A stretch of 64,000 bases of DNA from DATLGB01 sp964242305 (GTDB taxonomy: Bacteria > Actinomycetota > Thermoleophilia > Solirubrobacterales > Solirubrobacteraceae): the NCBI GenBank assembly GCA_964242305.1, contig CAXTBB010000002.1:1-64000 (forward strand), given 5' to 3'. Shown piece by piece: positions 43,172-52,061 of the stretch. Each line of letters starts with the position of its first letter. Within the stretch, counting starts at the first letter, position 1. The notes under the pieces are model-generated. The model worked only from the letters and a program-made list of their open reading frames with translations, ran no database searches and was not told where the DNA came from. Position numbers and translations under genes: made by a program.

Positions 43172-44709
43172 GGCGCGCGCTGGCCATCCTGGTCGTGCCG
43201 ATCGCGCTGATCGCGGTCGTCGCGCTGTCCGCCGCCGGCGACACCGGCGGCGGCCACCGCTTCACGGTCGCGCTCGACAACGCGTTCGGGCTCGTCACCG
43301 GCTCCGACCTCAAGGTCGCCGGCGTCCGCGCCGGCACCATCACCGGGCTGCGGCTGGACCCGAAGACCCGCGACGCCCTCGTCGACATCGAGGTGACCAA
43401 GGACGGCTTCGGCTCGCTGCGCACGGACGCCTTCTGCGAGAGCCGGCCGCAGTCGCTGATCGGCGAGTACTTCCTGGACTGCCAGCCCGGACACGATCCG
43501 AAGCGGCTGCCCGACGGCGCCCGCATCCCCGTCAGCCAGACCGGCTCGACGGTCCCCGCCGACCTGCTCGCCGACATCATGCGCCGGCCCTACCGCGAGC
43601 GGCTGCGGATCATCCTCGGCCAGCTCGGCGTCGGCCTCGCCGCCCGCGGCGACGAGCTCAACGAGGCGGTCCGGCGCGCCAGTCCCGCGCTGCGGGAGAC
43701 CGACAGCGTCCTCAAGATCCTCGCCGCCCAGAACCAGACGCTCGGCAAGCTCGTCAAGGACGGCGACACCGTGCTCGGCGACCTCGCCGGCAACCGGCAC
43801 GACGTCGCCCGCTGGGTCCGCGAGGCACACGCCACCGCCGCCGACAGCGCCGAGCGCCGCGCGCAGATCGCCGAGGGCCTGCACAGGCTCCCCGCGTTCC
43901 TGCAGGAGCTCACCCCGACCATGCGCGAGCTCGGCCGCGCGGCGGACGCGCAGACGCCGTCGCTGACCGACCTCGACGCCAGCGCCGACCGCCTCGAGCA
44001 CCTGCTCACCCGCCTCGGCCCGTTCGCGCGCTCGTCGCAGGTCAACCTGCGCTCGCTCGCCGACGCGTCGCAGATCGGGACCCGCGCCGTCAAGAGCGCC
44101 ACGCCCGTCGTCGCCGAGCTCACCCGCTTCAGCGTCCGGACGCCCGAGCTGGCCCAGAACCTGCGCATCGTGCTCGACGACCTCGACGACCGCGACCGCG
44201 CGATCGAGCCCGACAAGCGCTCCCCGGGTGGCAAGGGCTACACGGGCTTCGAGGCGCTGCTGCAGTACGTCTACGACCAGACGCTCGCGATCAACATCTT
44301 CGACGCCAACAGCTACATGCTCAAGGCGAACCTCTTCCAGAACGGGTGCAGCGACTACCAGAACGCGGACTCGCTCAAGGCGAAGGTGGCGTCGGACCCG
44401 GACTTCTACAAGCGCTGCGCGTCCATCCTCGGGGCCAGCCAGCAGGGCGTGCTGCAGGCGGACCCGACCAAGCCCGCCGGTGCGCGCAGCGCACGGCGCC
44501 ATCGCACCCGCAGCGCGTCGAAGCGCCGGCCCGAGACGCAGGCGCCGGTGAGCGCCGCGCCGGTCGCGGGCGCCACGCCCGCGCCGGCGAACACCTCGCC
44601 CGCCCAGCCGATCGTCCCCCTGCTCGACCAGGTCACCCAGGCGCTGCCCGACCTGCCGGTCGGCAAGACGGACCCGCAGGACCTCCTCGACTTCCTCCTC
44701 GCCCCGTGA
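43168..44709 (+). CDS. MCE/MlaD-family protein 2
   Basis: A 513-residue MCE protein. N-terminal membrane helix (ALAILVVPIALIAVVALSAA), MlaD domain (FTVALDNAFGLVTGSDLKVA, GVRAGTITGLRLD, EYFLDCQPG) and a long helical stalk (LRIILGQLGVGLAARGDELN; RRAQIAEGLHRLPAFLQELT; SQVNLRSLADASQIGTRAVK). The C-terminal end has a Pro/Ala/Thr-rich, arginine-rich tail not seen in the others. The start GTG 43168 overlaps the previous stop by 4 bases. It is part of the same transcript. Confidence 0.9.
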   Translation: MRRALAILVVPIALIAVVALSAAGDTGGGHRFTVALDNAFGLVTGSDLKVAGVRAGTITGLRLDPKTRDALVDIEVTKDGFGSLRTDAFCESRPQSLIGEYFLDCQPGHDPKRLPDGARIPVSQTGSTVPADLLADIMRRPYRERLRIILGQLGVGLAARGDELNEAVRRASPALRETDSVLKILAAQNQTLGKLVKDGDTVLGDLAGNRHDVARWVREAHATAADSAERRAQIAEGLHRLPAFLQELTPTMRELGRAADAQTPSLTDLDASADRLEHLLTRLGPFARSSQVNLRSLADASQIGTRAVKSATPVVAELTRFSVRTPELAQNLRIVLDDLDDRDRAIEPDKRSPGGKGYTGFEALLQYVYDQTLAINIFDANSYMLKANLFQNGCSDYQNADSLKAKVASDPDFYKRCASILGASQQGVLQADPTKPAGARSARRHRTRSASKRRPETQAPVSAAPVAGATPAPANTSPAQPIVPLLDQVTQALPDLPVGKTDPQDLLDFLLAP

Positions 44710-46229
44710 ACCGGCGCCGCGGCAACTCCCTCTTCGCCAATCCCGTGCTCGTCGGGGCGGTGACGCTGCTCGTCGTCAACGTCGCGGTGTTCCTCGCCTA
44801 CAACGCCAACAACGGGCTGCCGTTCGTCCCCACCACGACGCTGCACGTCCAGCTCCCGAGCGGCGCGAACGTCGTCAAGGGCAACGAGGTCCGCTCGGGC
44901 GGCTTCCGCGTCGGCATCGTCACCGACGTCGAGCCCGTCGCGATCGGGGAGGGGGACACCGGCGCCGACCTCACCCTCAAGCTCGACAAGTCCATCGGCA
45001 CGCTGCCCGTCGACAGCCGCGCCGTCATCCGCAACCGCTCGGCGCTAGGGCTCAAGTACATCGACCTGCAGCGCGGGAAGGCGGCCAAGCACTACGTCAG
45101 CGGCGACACCCTGCCCGCGCGGCAGTCCAAGGTCCCGGTCGAGCTCGACGACTTCTTCGGCATCTTCGACGAGCCCACGCGCGCGGCGTCCCAGCAGAAC
45201 CTGCTCGGCTTCGGCAACGCGCTCGCCTTCCGCGGGCCCGACCTCGGGCGGGCCATCGAGGAGCTCCCGCGGCTGTTCACCCACCTCGAGCCGGTGGCCC
45301 ACACGCTCGCGGATCGCGACACCGACCTGCACGGCTTCGTGCAGTCGCTGGCCGACACCGCCGGCGCGCTGGCGCCCGTCAGCCGCCAGCAGGCGCACCT
45401 GTTCACCACGATGGCGAACACGTTCGCGGCGATCGACCGCAGCCCCACCCGCCTCAAGCAGTTCATCGAGAAGGGCCCACCGACCCTCGACGTCTCCACC
45501 GACTCGCTGAAGGTCCAGCGTCCCTTCCTGCGGGAGTTCGCCGCCTTCAGCGAGGACTTCGCCGTCGCCACCCACGCGCTGCGCGGCGCCCTTCCCGACC
45601 TCAACGCCGCCGTCGACCGCGGCGTTCCCGTCCAGCGGGCGTTCGTCGACACGAATCAGCGCCTCGGCAAGACGCTGAAGGCGGTCGACACGCTGTCGTC
45701 GGATCCGAGCACGCCGCTGGCCCTGCGCGGGCTCACGGCGACCACGACCACGCTCAATCCGACGCTCCGCTTCCTCGGTCCCTACCAGACCGTGTGCGAC
45801 TACTGGAACTACTTCTGGACCCAGGTCGCCGAGCACTTCACCGAGCCCGACAACACGGGCCAGGCCCAGCGCGCGCTGCTGAACTCCGCCGGCCAGCAGG
45901 ACGACTCGCTGGGCACCATGGGCGCCAACGGGCCCGCCAACGGCAAGGCGGTCGAGCAGGGCAACGCGCAGTACTTCCACGGCCCGCCCTACGGAGCCGC
46001 CATCACCGACACGGGCGAGGCCGACTGCGAGGTCGGCCAGCGCGGCTTCCTGTACCGCGACGCGCGCAACCTCAAGCCGCAGTACACGGTGCAGGTCGAC
46101 GCCAACAACCCCGGCGCGCAGGGCCCGACGTACCGGGGCCGGGCCCGCGTGCCCGACGGGGAGACGTTCACCCGCCGCCCCGAGACGGGGCCGGGCAAGG
46201 ACCTCTACCCCTCGGAGGCAGGCGGATGA
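44706..46229 (+). CDS. MCE/MlaD-family protein 3
   Basis: A 507-residue MCE protein with an N-terminal membrane helix (LVGAVTLLVVNVAVFLAYNA), MlaD domain (LHVQLPSGANVVKGNEVRSG, GFRVGIVTDVEPV, ALGLKYIDLQRG), helical stalk (AVDTLSSDPSTPLALRGLTA) and a C-terminal region rich in Gly/Asn (NNPGAQGPTYRGRARVPDGE) with one cysteine pair candidate (TVCDYW, ADCEVG). Start GTG 44706 overlaps the previous stop by 4 bases. It resembles the other five in plan, with its own stalk sequence. Confidence 0.9.
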   Translation: MNRRRGNSLFANPVLVGAVTLLVVNVAVFLAYNANNGLPFVPTTTLHVQLPSGANVVKGNEVRSGGFRVGIVTDVEPVAIGEGDTGADLTLKLDKSIGTLPVDSRAVIRNRSALGLKYIDLQRGKAAKHYVSGDTLPARQSKVPVELDDFFGIFDEPTRAASQQNLLGFGNALAFRGPDLGRAIEELPRLFTHLEPVAHTLADRDTDLHGFVQSLADTAGALAPVSRQQAHLFTTMANTFAAIDRSPTRLKQFIEKGPPTLDVSTDSLKVQRPFLREFAAFSEDFAVATHALRGALPDLNAAVDRGVPVQRAFVDTNQRLGKTLKAVDTLSSDPSTPLALRGLTATTTTLNPTLRFLGPYQTVCDYWNYFWTQVAEHFTEPDNTGQAQRALLNSAGQQDDSLGTMGANGPANGKAVEQGNAQYFHGPPYGAAITDTGEADCEVGQRGFLYRDARNLKPQYTVQVDANNPGAQGPTYRGRARVPDGETFTRRPETGPGKDLYPSEAGG

Positions 46230-47761
46230 GCTACCGCCACAGCGGGCTCTCCTACACGAAGGTCGGCCTCCTCGCGCTCGTCGTCTCCCTCACGGCGATC
46301 TACTTCGGCTTCACCAAGTCGAACCCGTTCGCGCATCACTTCGAGCTGCGCGCGGCCTTCCGCTCGACCAACAACATCCGCACGAGCTCGCCCGTGCGGA
46401 TCGCGGGCGTCACCGTCGGCAAGGTCACGAAGGTCGAACGCAACGGTGACCGCGGCGCCATCGTCACCCTGCGCATCGACGACAAGGGCCAGCCCGTCCA
46501 CGCCGACGCGCACGCCGCCATCCGCCCGCGCATCTTCCTGGAGGGCAACTTCTTCGTCGACGTCCAGCCGGGGACGCCGTCGGCGCCGGTCCTGAACAAC
46601 GGCGACATGATCCCGGTCAACCAGACCAGCACGCCCGTCCAGCTCGACCAGGTCCTGACCGCGCTGCAGTCCGACACCCGCGCCGACCTCCAGGTCGTGC
46701 TGAAGGAGTACGCGAGCGCGCTGAAGGGGCGCGGCGCGCGCGGCTACCGGCGCAGCCTGCGCTACTGGAAGCCCGCGTACCGGGACTCGGCGATCGTCGC
46801 CGACGCGTCCCTCGGCGAGGCCGAGCACGACCTGTCGGCGTACCTCCGCGCCGCCGCCACCAACGCCGCCGCGCTGGACCGCTCGCCCGAACAGCTCAAG
46901 CGCCTGGTGACGGACTTCAACACGACCGCCGGCGCCTTCGCCCGCAGCCAGGCCGCCCTGCGCTCCGCGGTCGGCGAGCTGCCGCGCACGCTGCGCGCCG
47001 CCGAGCCCGCGCTCGGCAAGCTCAACGCGGCGTTCCCGCCGCTGCGCGGCCTCGTGCGCGACCTGCGTCCGGGCGTGCGCAATTCGCTGCCGGCGATCCG
47101 GGCGTCGACCCCGCTGGTCTTCCAGCTGCGCGGGCTGATCGCGCCCGCGGAGCTGCGCGGCCTCGTCGCCGACCTGCGCCCGACCGTCCCGCGCCTGGCC
47201 CGGCTGACCAACGCGACCGCGCCGCTCTACGACCAGGTCCGGCTCGCCTCGTCCTGCCAGAACGAGGTCATCCTCCCGTGGACGAAGGACACCGTCCCCG
47301 ACCCCAACTTCCCGGCCAAGGGCAAGGTCTTCGAGGAGGCGGTCAAGCCGCTGCCGGGACTGAGCGGGGAGAGCCGGTCCGGTGACGCCAACGGGCAGTG
47401 GTTCCGTGTCCTGCTGGCGGGCGGGACGACGGTCGCCACGCTCAACCCGGGCGTGTTCGCGGCGGTCCCGTCGCCGATCAAGGGCGCCAACCCGCCCAAG
47501 CCCGACGCCCGCCCGCCGCTGCACCGCACCGTCCCCTGTGAGACGCAGGAGAAGCCGAACCTGGCCACGAAGGTCGGCGACCCGCCGCCGCAGCGCACGG
47601 TGGACATCACCAGCGCCGCCTACCAGGCGCGCTACGCGCTGGCCAAGGGCCGGGCGATCGAGTGGCTGCGCAAGCAGCTCAAGCTGGAGGGCCTCGACGA
47701 CACGCTGGAGGTCTCCGACCAGGACGTCACGAAGGCGCTCGTCGATCGGTTGACGCCGTGA
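46226..47761 (+). CDS. MCE/MlaD-family protein 4
   Basis: A 511-residue MCE protein. N-terminal helix (VGLLALVVSLTAIYFGFTKS), MlaD domain (FELRAAFRSTNNIRTSSPVR, IAGVTVGKVTKVERNGD, FLEGNFFVDVQPG), stalk (LSAYLRAAATNAAALDRSPE; RSAVGELPRTLRAAEPALGK) and a long C-terminus (SSCQNEVILPWTKDTVPDPN). ATG 46226 overlaps the previous stop (ATGA). It is tightly coupled to the genes on both sides. Confidence 0.9.
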   Translation: MSYRHSGLSYTKVGLLALVVSLTAIYFGFTKSNPFAHHFELRAAFRSTNNIRTSSPVRIAGVTVGKVTKVERNGDRGAIVTLRIDDKGQPVHADAHAAIRPRIFLEGNFFVDVQPGTPSAPVLNNGDMIPVNQTSTPVQLDQVLTALQSDTRADLQVVLKEYASALKGRGARGYRRSLRYWKPAYRDSAIVADASLGEAEHDLSAYLRAAATNAAALDRSPEQLKRLVTDFNTTAGAFARSQAALRSAVGELPRTLRAAEPALGKLNAAFPPLRGLVRDLRPGVRNSLPAIRASTPLVFQLRGLIAPAELRGLVADLRPTVPRLARLTNATAPLYDQVRLASSCQNEVILPWTKDTVPDPNFPAKGKVFEEAVKPLPGLSGESRSGDANGQWFRVLLAGGTTVATLNPGVFAAVPSPIKGANPPKPDARPPLHRTVPCETQEKPNLATKVGDPPPQRTVDITSAAYQARYALAKGRAIEWLRKQLKLEGLDDTLEVSDQDVTKALVDRLTP

Positions 47762-49077
47762 AGACGCTGCGCGGCAACCTCGGCAACATCGGCGCGATCG
47801 TCGGCCTGCTGGTGCTCGCCACCGGCGTCTCGGCCTACATCCTGCACCACCAGCGCCTGCGCTTCCCGTTCATCGAGAAGGCGCCCTACACGCTGTACGC
47901 GGAGTTCGCGACCGGGCAGGCGGTCACGGCCGGGCAGGGGCAGACGATCCAGGTCTCCGGCGTGCGCATCGGGGACATCGGCGCGGTGAAGCTGCGCGGC
48001 GGCCGGGCGATCGTCCAGATGCAGCTCGACCCGGAGTTCAAGCACCTCGTGCACACGGACGCCAACGCGCTGCTGCGGCCCAAGACGGGGCTCAAGGACA
48101 TGTTCGTGGACCTCGATCCGGGCACGGACTCGGCGCCGGTCGCCAAGCGCGGCTGGACGCTCCCGATCCGCTCGACGCTGCCCGACGTCAACCCCGACGA
48201 GATCCTCAAGTCCCTGGACTCGGACACCCGCGACTACCTGAAGCTGCTGCTTGCCGGCGCCCGGCGCGGGCTCGACGGCCGGGGCGCCGACCTGCGCGAC
48301 GTGTTCGCGCGCTTCGAGCCGCTGCACCGCGACCTCGCGCGGGTCAACTCGGCCGTCGCCCTGCGCCGGGACAACCTCCGCCACCTGATCGGGTCGTTGC
48401 GCCGCCTCAACCAGACGCTGGCGGCCGAGCCCGACGAGCTCGCCGGCCTGGTCGACTCGTCGGCCGCCGTCCTGCGCTCGTTCGCCGCCGAGGACACCGC
48501 CATCTCGACCTCCGTCGACCGCCTGCCGGCGGCGCTGCGCCAGACGACGGACACCCTGGGCCGCGTCGGGCGCTTCGCCACGGTGCTCGCGCCGGCTGCC
48601 CGCCACCTGCGGCCCGCCGCCCGTGCGCTCGACGACGCCAACGCGCAGATCATCCCGTTCGCGCGCGAAATCGCGCCGCGGCTGCGCGACGACATCCGCC
48701 CGTTCGTCCGCGACTCCCGGCCGCTCGTACGCGAACTGCGCCCGGCCGCCGACCGGCTGGCCACCGCGACGCCGAACCTGCGCGGGGCGTTCGTCGACCT
48801 CAACCACCTCTTCAACCTGCTCACCTACAACCCCAACGGGGCCGAGAGCCCGGCGGTGGGCTCGGCGCGCCAGGAGGGCTACCTGTTCTGGGTCGCGTGG
48901 ATCAACCACATCGCGGTGAACCTGTTCAGCCAGGCCGACGCCCACGGTGTGTTCCGGCCCACCACCGTCGGCGCGCCCTGCTCGACCATCGAGCGCGAGA
49001 TCGCCGACCGCCCCGAGGTCGAGTTCCTCCAGGGCCTGACCCCCATCCTCGTCGGCGCCTGCGGGCTGGTGAAGTAG
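47758..49077 (+). CDS. MCE/MlaD-family protein 5
   Basis: A 439-residue MCE protein. N-terminal helix (IGAIVGLLVLATGVSAYILH), MlaD domain (YTLYAEFATGQAVTAGQGQT, VSGVRIGDIGAVKL, GLKDMFVDLDPG) and helical stalk (DNLRHLIGSLRRLNQTLAAE; GRVGRFATVLAPAARHLRPA). The tail (EGYLFWVAWINHIAVNLFSQ, then a short Cys-containing end) is typical of the fifth member in actinobacterial sets. GTG 47758 overlaps the previous stop by 4 bases. No lipobox is seen, unlike the lipoprotein member of mycobacterial mce operons. Confidence 0.9.
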   Translation: MKTLRGNLGNIGAIVGLLVLATGVSAYILHHQRLRFPFIEKAPYTLYAEFATGQAVTAGQGQTIQVSGVRIGDIGAVKLRGGRAIVQMQLDPEFKHLVHTDANALLRPKTGLKDMFVDLDPGTDSAPVAKRGWTLPIRSTLPDVNPDEILKSLDSDTRDYLKLLLAGARRGLDGRGADLRDVFARFEPLHRDLARVNSAVALRRDNLRHLIGSLRRLNQTLAAEPDELAGLVDSSAAVLRSFAAEDTAISTSVDRLPAALRQTTDTLGRVGRFATVLAPAARHLRPAARALDDANAQIIPFAREIAPRLRDDIRPFVRDSRPLVRELRPAADRLATATPNLRGAFVDLNHLFNLLTYNPNGAESPAVGSARQEGYLFWVAWINHIAVNLFSQADAHGVFRPTTVGAPCSTIEREIADRPEVEFLQGLTPILVGACGLVK

Positions 49078-49088
49078 GTGGCCCACTG

Positions 49089-50549
49089 ATGCAGAAGTCG
49101 GCACCCTCGCCCGCCCGCCTGGCCGCGATGACGATCTTCGCCCTGTCGTGCTTCGGGCTGCTGCTGTTCCTGTGGCTGTCCTTCGGCGGCCCGGTCCCGC
49201 TCAAGCCGAAGGGGTACCGCGTGCAGGTCGCGTTCCCGGAGGCGGCGACGCTCGGTATCGAGGCGGACGTCCGCGTCGCGGGCGTCTCCGTCGGGCACGT
49301 CGTCAAGAAGGAGCTGGGGGACAACCGGACGATCGCGACGCTGGAGCTCGACCGCCGCTTCGCCCCGCTGAAAGCCGACGCGAAGGCGCTGCTGCGGGAG
49401 AAGACGCTGCTCGGGGAGACCTACGTCGAGCTGACGCCGGGCAGCGGTCGCACGTGGGTGCCGGAGAACGGGCGCCTGGCCGACGGGCAGGTGGCGAGCG
49501 CGGTCCAGCTCGACGAGATCCTGAGCGCCTTCGACCCGCAGACCCGGCAGGCGTTCCGCGGGTGGCAGCAGGACCTCGCCAAGGGGATCGGGCCGCACGG
49601 GCGCGACCTCAACGACGCGATCGGGACGCTGCCCGGCTTCGCCGCCGACGCGGCCGACGTCGTCTCCGTGCTCGACACGCAGCGGCGCGCGCTGCAACTG
49701 CTGATCCGCAACACCGGCCAGGTGTTCGGCGCGATCAGCCACGACCAGCAGCGCCTGCGCGACCTGGTCACCTCGTCGGGCCGGCTCTTCGAGGCGACGA
49801 GCAGCCAGTCCGACCACCTCGCCGAGGCGATCGCGATCTTCCCGACCTTCCTGGACGAGTCCAAGGCGACGTTCGCGCGGCTGAGGACGTTCTCGATCGA
49901 CACGGAGCCGCTGATCCGCGACCTGCGGCCGGTCGCGCGCGACCTGGCGCCGACGCTGCGCGACGTGCGCGCGTTCGCCCCCGACCTGCGGCGCGCGTTC
50001 GACGACCTGCCGCCCCTGATCCGCGCGTCGCGGTCCGGGTTGCCGGCGCTGCGATCGACGCTGCTCGCGCTCCGGCCCACCCTGGCCTCACTGGGCCCGT
50101 TCCTGAGCCAGCTCAACCCGATCCTCGAGTACCTCGAGATGGACCAGTTCGAGGTCGCCGACTTCATCTCCAACGGCGCGTCGGCGATCGCCGACACGAC
50201 GACGTCGCGCGATCCTGACGCGGTCGGGCACTACCTGCGCCAGATCGGCCCGGAGGGCGCGGAGGCGGCGGTCGTCCACAAGACGCGCCTGGCCACCAAC
50301 CGCGGCAACAGCTACCTGCCGCCGCTCGCCCTCGCGATCACGCCGAAGGCCGCCGCGTACGGGATCTTCCCCAACGCCGACTGCGTGCCCACCGGAGGCA
50401 AGGAGATCCAGCAGGACAACGACACGGGCGGCGACCAGATCGGGTGCTATGTCGCCGAGCCGTTCACCTTCCAGCACAAGCTCCAGGGGCGCTTCCCCCA
50501 TCCCGAGGCGGCGGACTACGCCGCCACCTCCCCTCGCCGCCGTCGCTAG
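49089..50549 (+). CDS. MCE/MlaD-family protein 6
   Basis: A 486-residue MCE protein, last in the set. N-terminal helix (LAAMTIFALSCFGLLLFLWL), MlaD domain (YRVQVAFPEAATLGIEADVR, VAGVSVGHVVKKELGD, LLGETYVELTPG) and helical stalk (VVSVLDTQRRALQLLIRNTG; RLFEATSSQSDHLAEAIAIF). The C-terminus contains YGIFPNADCVPTGGKEIQQD, then DQIGCYVAEP. An 11-base gap precedes it, the only non-overlap in the operon. Its TAG stop overlaps the convergent regulator by 3 bases. No YrbE permease or ATPase gene follows. Confidence 0.9.
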   Translation: MQKSAPSPARLAAMTIFALSCFGLLLFLWLSFGGPVPLKPKGYRVQVAFPEAATLGIEADVRVAGVSVGHVVKKELGDNRTIATLELDRRFAPLKADAKALLREKTLLGETYVELTPGSGRTWVPENGRLADGQVASAVQLDEILSAFDPQTRQAFRGWQQDLAKGIGPHGRDLNDAIGTLPGFAADAADVVSVLDTQRRALQLLIRNTGQVFGAISHDQQRLRDLVTSSGRLFEATSSQSDHLAEAIAIFPTFLDESKATFARLRTFSIDTEPLIRDLRPVARDLAPTLRDVRAFAPDLRRAFDDLPPLIRASRSGLPALRSTLLALRPTLASLGPFLSQLNPILEYLEMDQFEVADFISNGASAIADTTTSRDPDAVGHYLRQIGPEGAEAAVVHKTRLATNRGNSYLPPLALAITPKAAAYGIFPNADCVPTGGKEIQQDNDTGGDQIGCYVAEPFTFQHKLQGRFPHPEAADYAATSPRRRR

Positions 50550-51208
50550 GCGGCGGCGCGGGCCGCCGCGGCGGCGGTGACGAAGCCGTCGAGCAGGCCC
50601 TGGGCGAGCCCCCGGTCCCCCTCGAAGCTGAGGCCGCTGGCGTCGGCGTCGGTGCCCAGCGCAGCGACCCAGCCGGCGACCGTGCCGCTGACCTTCGCGT
50701 CGGAGGAGTCGACCTCCGCCTCGGAGATGGCGACCTCGCCGCCGCCGATCGAGAGGACGTAGGTGCGGTCGCTGCCGCGGTCGCCCTCCACGTTGACCTC
50801 GACGACGCCGCGCAGGGTCGCGGGCGGGGTGAGCAGGCCGGGCGCCGTCCGCAGGATGGCGCCGATCTGGACCTCCTCGTTGGCGCGCGGGGCGCTCCAC
50901 GTCCAGTCGTAGCCCCACTTGGCGAGGGCGCCGATGACGGGCGCGAGCTCACGCGAGCGTTCGGTCAGCTCGTAGTCGACGCGCGGCGGGACCTCGCGGT
51001 AGCGCTGCCGGGTGAGCAGGCCGTCCGCGACCATGCGGTTCAGGCGCGAGCGCAGCTGCTCGGTCGAGATGCCGGGCAGGGTCCGTTGGAGCTCCACGAA
51101 GCGCCGGGGACCCGACGCGAGATCGCGGATGATGAGCAGCGTCCATTTGTCGCCGACGAGGTCGAGCGCGCGGGCGTCGGGGGACCACTGGTCGTAAGGA
51201 TGGCGTTT
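50546..51208 (-). CDS. HxlR-type regulator with SCP2-like C-terminal domain; start codon unclear
   Basis: The N-terminal HTH matches HxlR: YDQWSPDARALDLVGDKWTL, LLIIRDLASGPRRF, VELQRTLPGISTEQLRSRLN and ADGLLTRQRYREVPPRVDYE. The C-terminal half (VVEVNVEGDRGSDRTYVLSI, VSGTVAGWVAALGTDADASG) resembles the SCP2 sterol-carrier fold, which occurs in some HxlR proteins of this phylum. The frame is open upstream to a stop near 51295, but I find no ATG, GTG or TTG before the HTH; the first GTG is at 51097, inside the domain. The coordinate given marks the start of the conserved segment. A rare start codon or a lost start is possible. It sits beside the MCE operon, and an SCP2-like lipid sensor would suit that position. 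Confidence 0.7.
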   Translation of the reverse strand, partial: KRHPYDQWSPDARALDLVGDKWTLLIIRDLASGPRRFVELQRTLPGISTEQLRSRLNRMVADGLLTRQRYREVPPRVDYELTERSRELAPVIGALAKWGYDWTWSAPRANEEVQIGAILRTAPGLLTPPATLRGVVEVNVEGDRGSDRTYVLSIGGGEVAISEAEVDSSDAKVSGTVAGWVAALGTDADASGLSFEGDRGLAQGLLDGFVTAAAAARAAA

Positions 51209-51398
51209 GGGGGCAGGTGGGCCGGGAACTGGGAACCTCCGTGTTGTCCGGATCGGCGGGTAATCCTGTGCAGATTGGTATACCCGAAATCAAGACAAAA
51301 GGACCGTTCGTCGTGCTATTTGGGGTTAGCGCTGGACGGGTCAGGACGCTGACAGTCGTTCTCAACAAGTTTCGTTCGCTCCGCACGTTGTTGCTGGC
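51209..51398. promoter_or_regulatory. AT-richer divergent regulatory gap
   Basis: This gap separates the HxlR-type gene and the DsbA-like gene and is clearly less GC-rich than the genes. It holds an 8-bp palindrome GGTATACC (51277-51284) in the middle, which resembles an HxlR-type operator or a -10 element, and an inverted repeat CAACAA (51363-51368) / TTGTTG (51388-51393) close to the ATG at 51399. Either could bind a regulator. No gene is apparent. Confidence 0.4.
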
Positions 51399-52034
51399 AT
51401 GGGAACGGTTGTGGATCTGGCGAGCCGGCGGCGGCAGCGCGTACTTGTGGCCACGGGCGGGCGGGCGCAGTGCTTCGTCGACCTCAGCTGTCCCTTCAGC
51501 TATCTGACGGCGGAGCGCATCGGCCGCGCCTTCGCCTCCGTGACCTGGCGGTTGGCTTCCAACGGTTGCATCGACCGCCGCGACCCCACGTCGGATCCGG
51601 CCCACGCCGACGCCGTGCGCACCGCGGCCGAGCGCCGCGCGGCCGAGCTGCGGCTGCCTCTCGAGTGGCCGGACCGCTTCCCGTCCGACACGCCGGCGGC
51701 GATGCGCGTCGCCTCCCTGGCCATCGAGCTGGGCCGCGGGGACGAATTCATCCTCGCCGCGGGGCGGCTCGCGTTCTGCGGCGGCTTCGACCTGGAGGAC
51801 CCCGAGATCCTGGCCGAGGCGGCGGCGGCGGCGCAGATCGACCTCGACGACTGCCTGCGCGCGGCCCGCGACGAGTCGCGCGACAATGCCATCGACGCGA
51901 CCAGCCGGCGCCTGCTCAGCGTCGGCGCCGATCGCCTGCCCGCGCTGCAGGTCGGCCACTCGCTCGTCTGGGGCGAGCGCCGCATCTCCGCCTACCTGCT
52001 CGCCGGCCCGGCACCCCAGACCGCGACGAGCTAG
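51399..52034 (+). CDS. DsbA-like thioredoxin-fold protein
   Basis: A 211-residue protein of the DsbA/FrnE/2-hydroxychromene-2-carboxylate isomerase type. FVDLSCPFSYLTAERIGRAF at residues 26-45 is the thioredoxin strand/active-site region, where only one cysteine is present, so it is unlikely to be a disulfide oxidase; an isomerase or glutathione-like role fits better. The helical insertion (ADAVRTAAERRAAELRLPLE; MRVASLAIELGRGDEFILAA) and the end strand (PALQVGHSLVWGERRISAYL) fit. The start is ATG 51399. Confidence 0.7.
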   Translation: MGTVVDLASRRRQRVLVATGGRAQCFVDLSCPFSYLTAERIGRAFASVTWRLASNGCIDRRDPTSDPAHADAVRTAAERRAAELRLPLEWPDRFPSDTPAAMRVASLAIELGRGDEFILAAGRLAFCGGFDLEDPEILAEAAAAAQIDLDDCLRAARDESRDNAIDATSRRLLSVGADRLPALQVGHSLVWGERRISAYLLAGPAPQTATS

Positions 52035-52061
52035 GCCCTTCCTGGAAGACTGCGCCGGACG

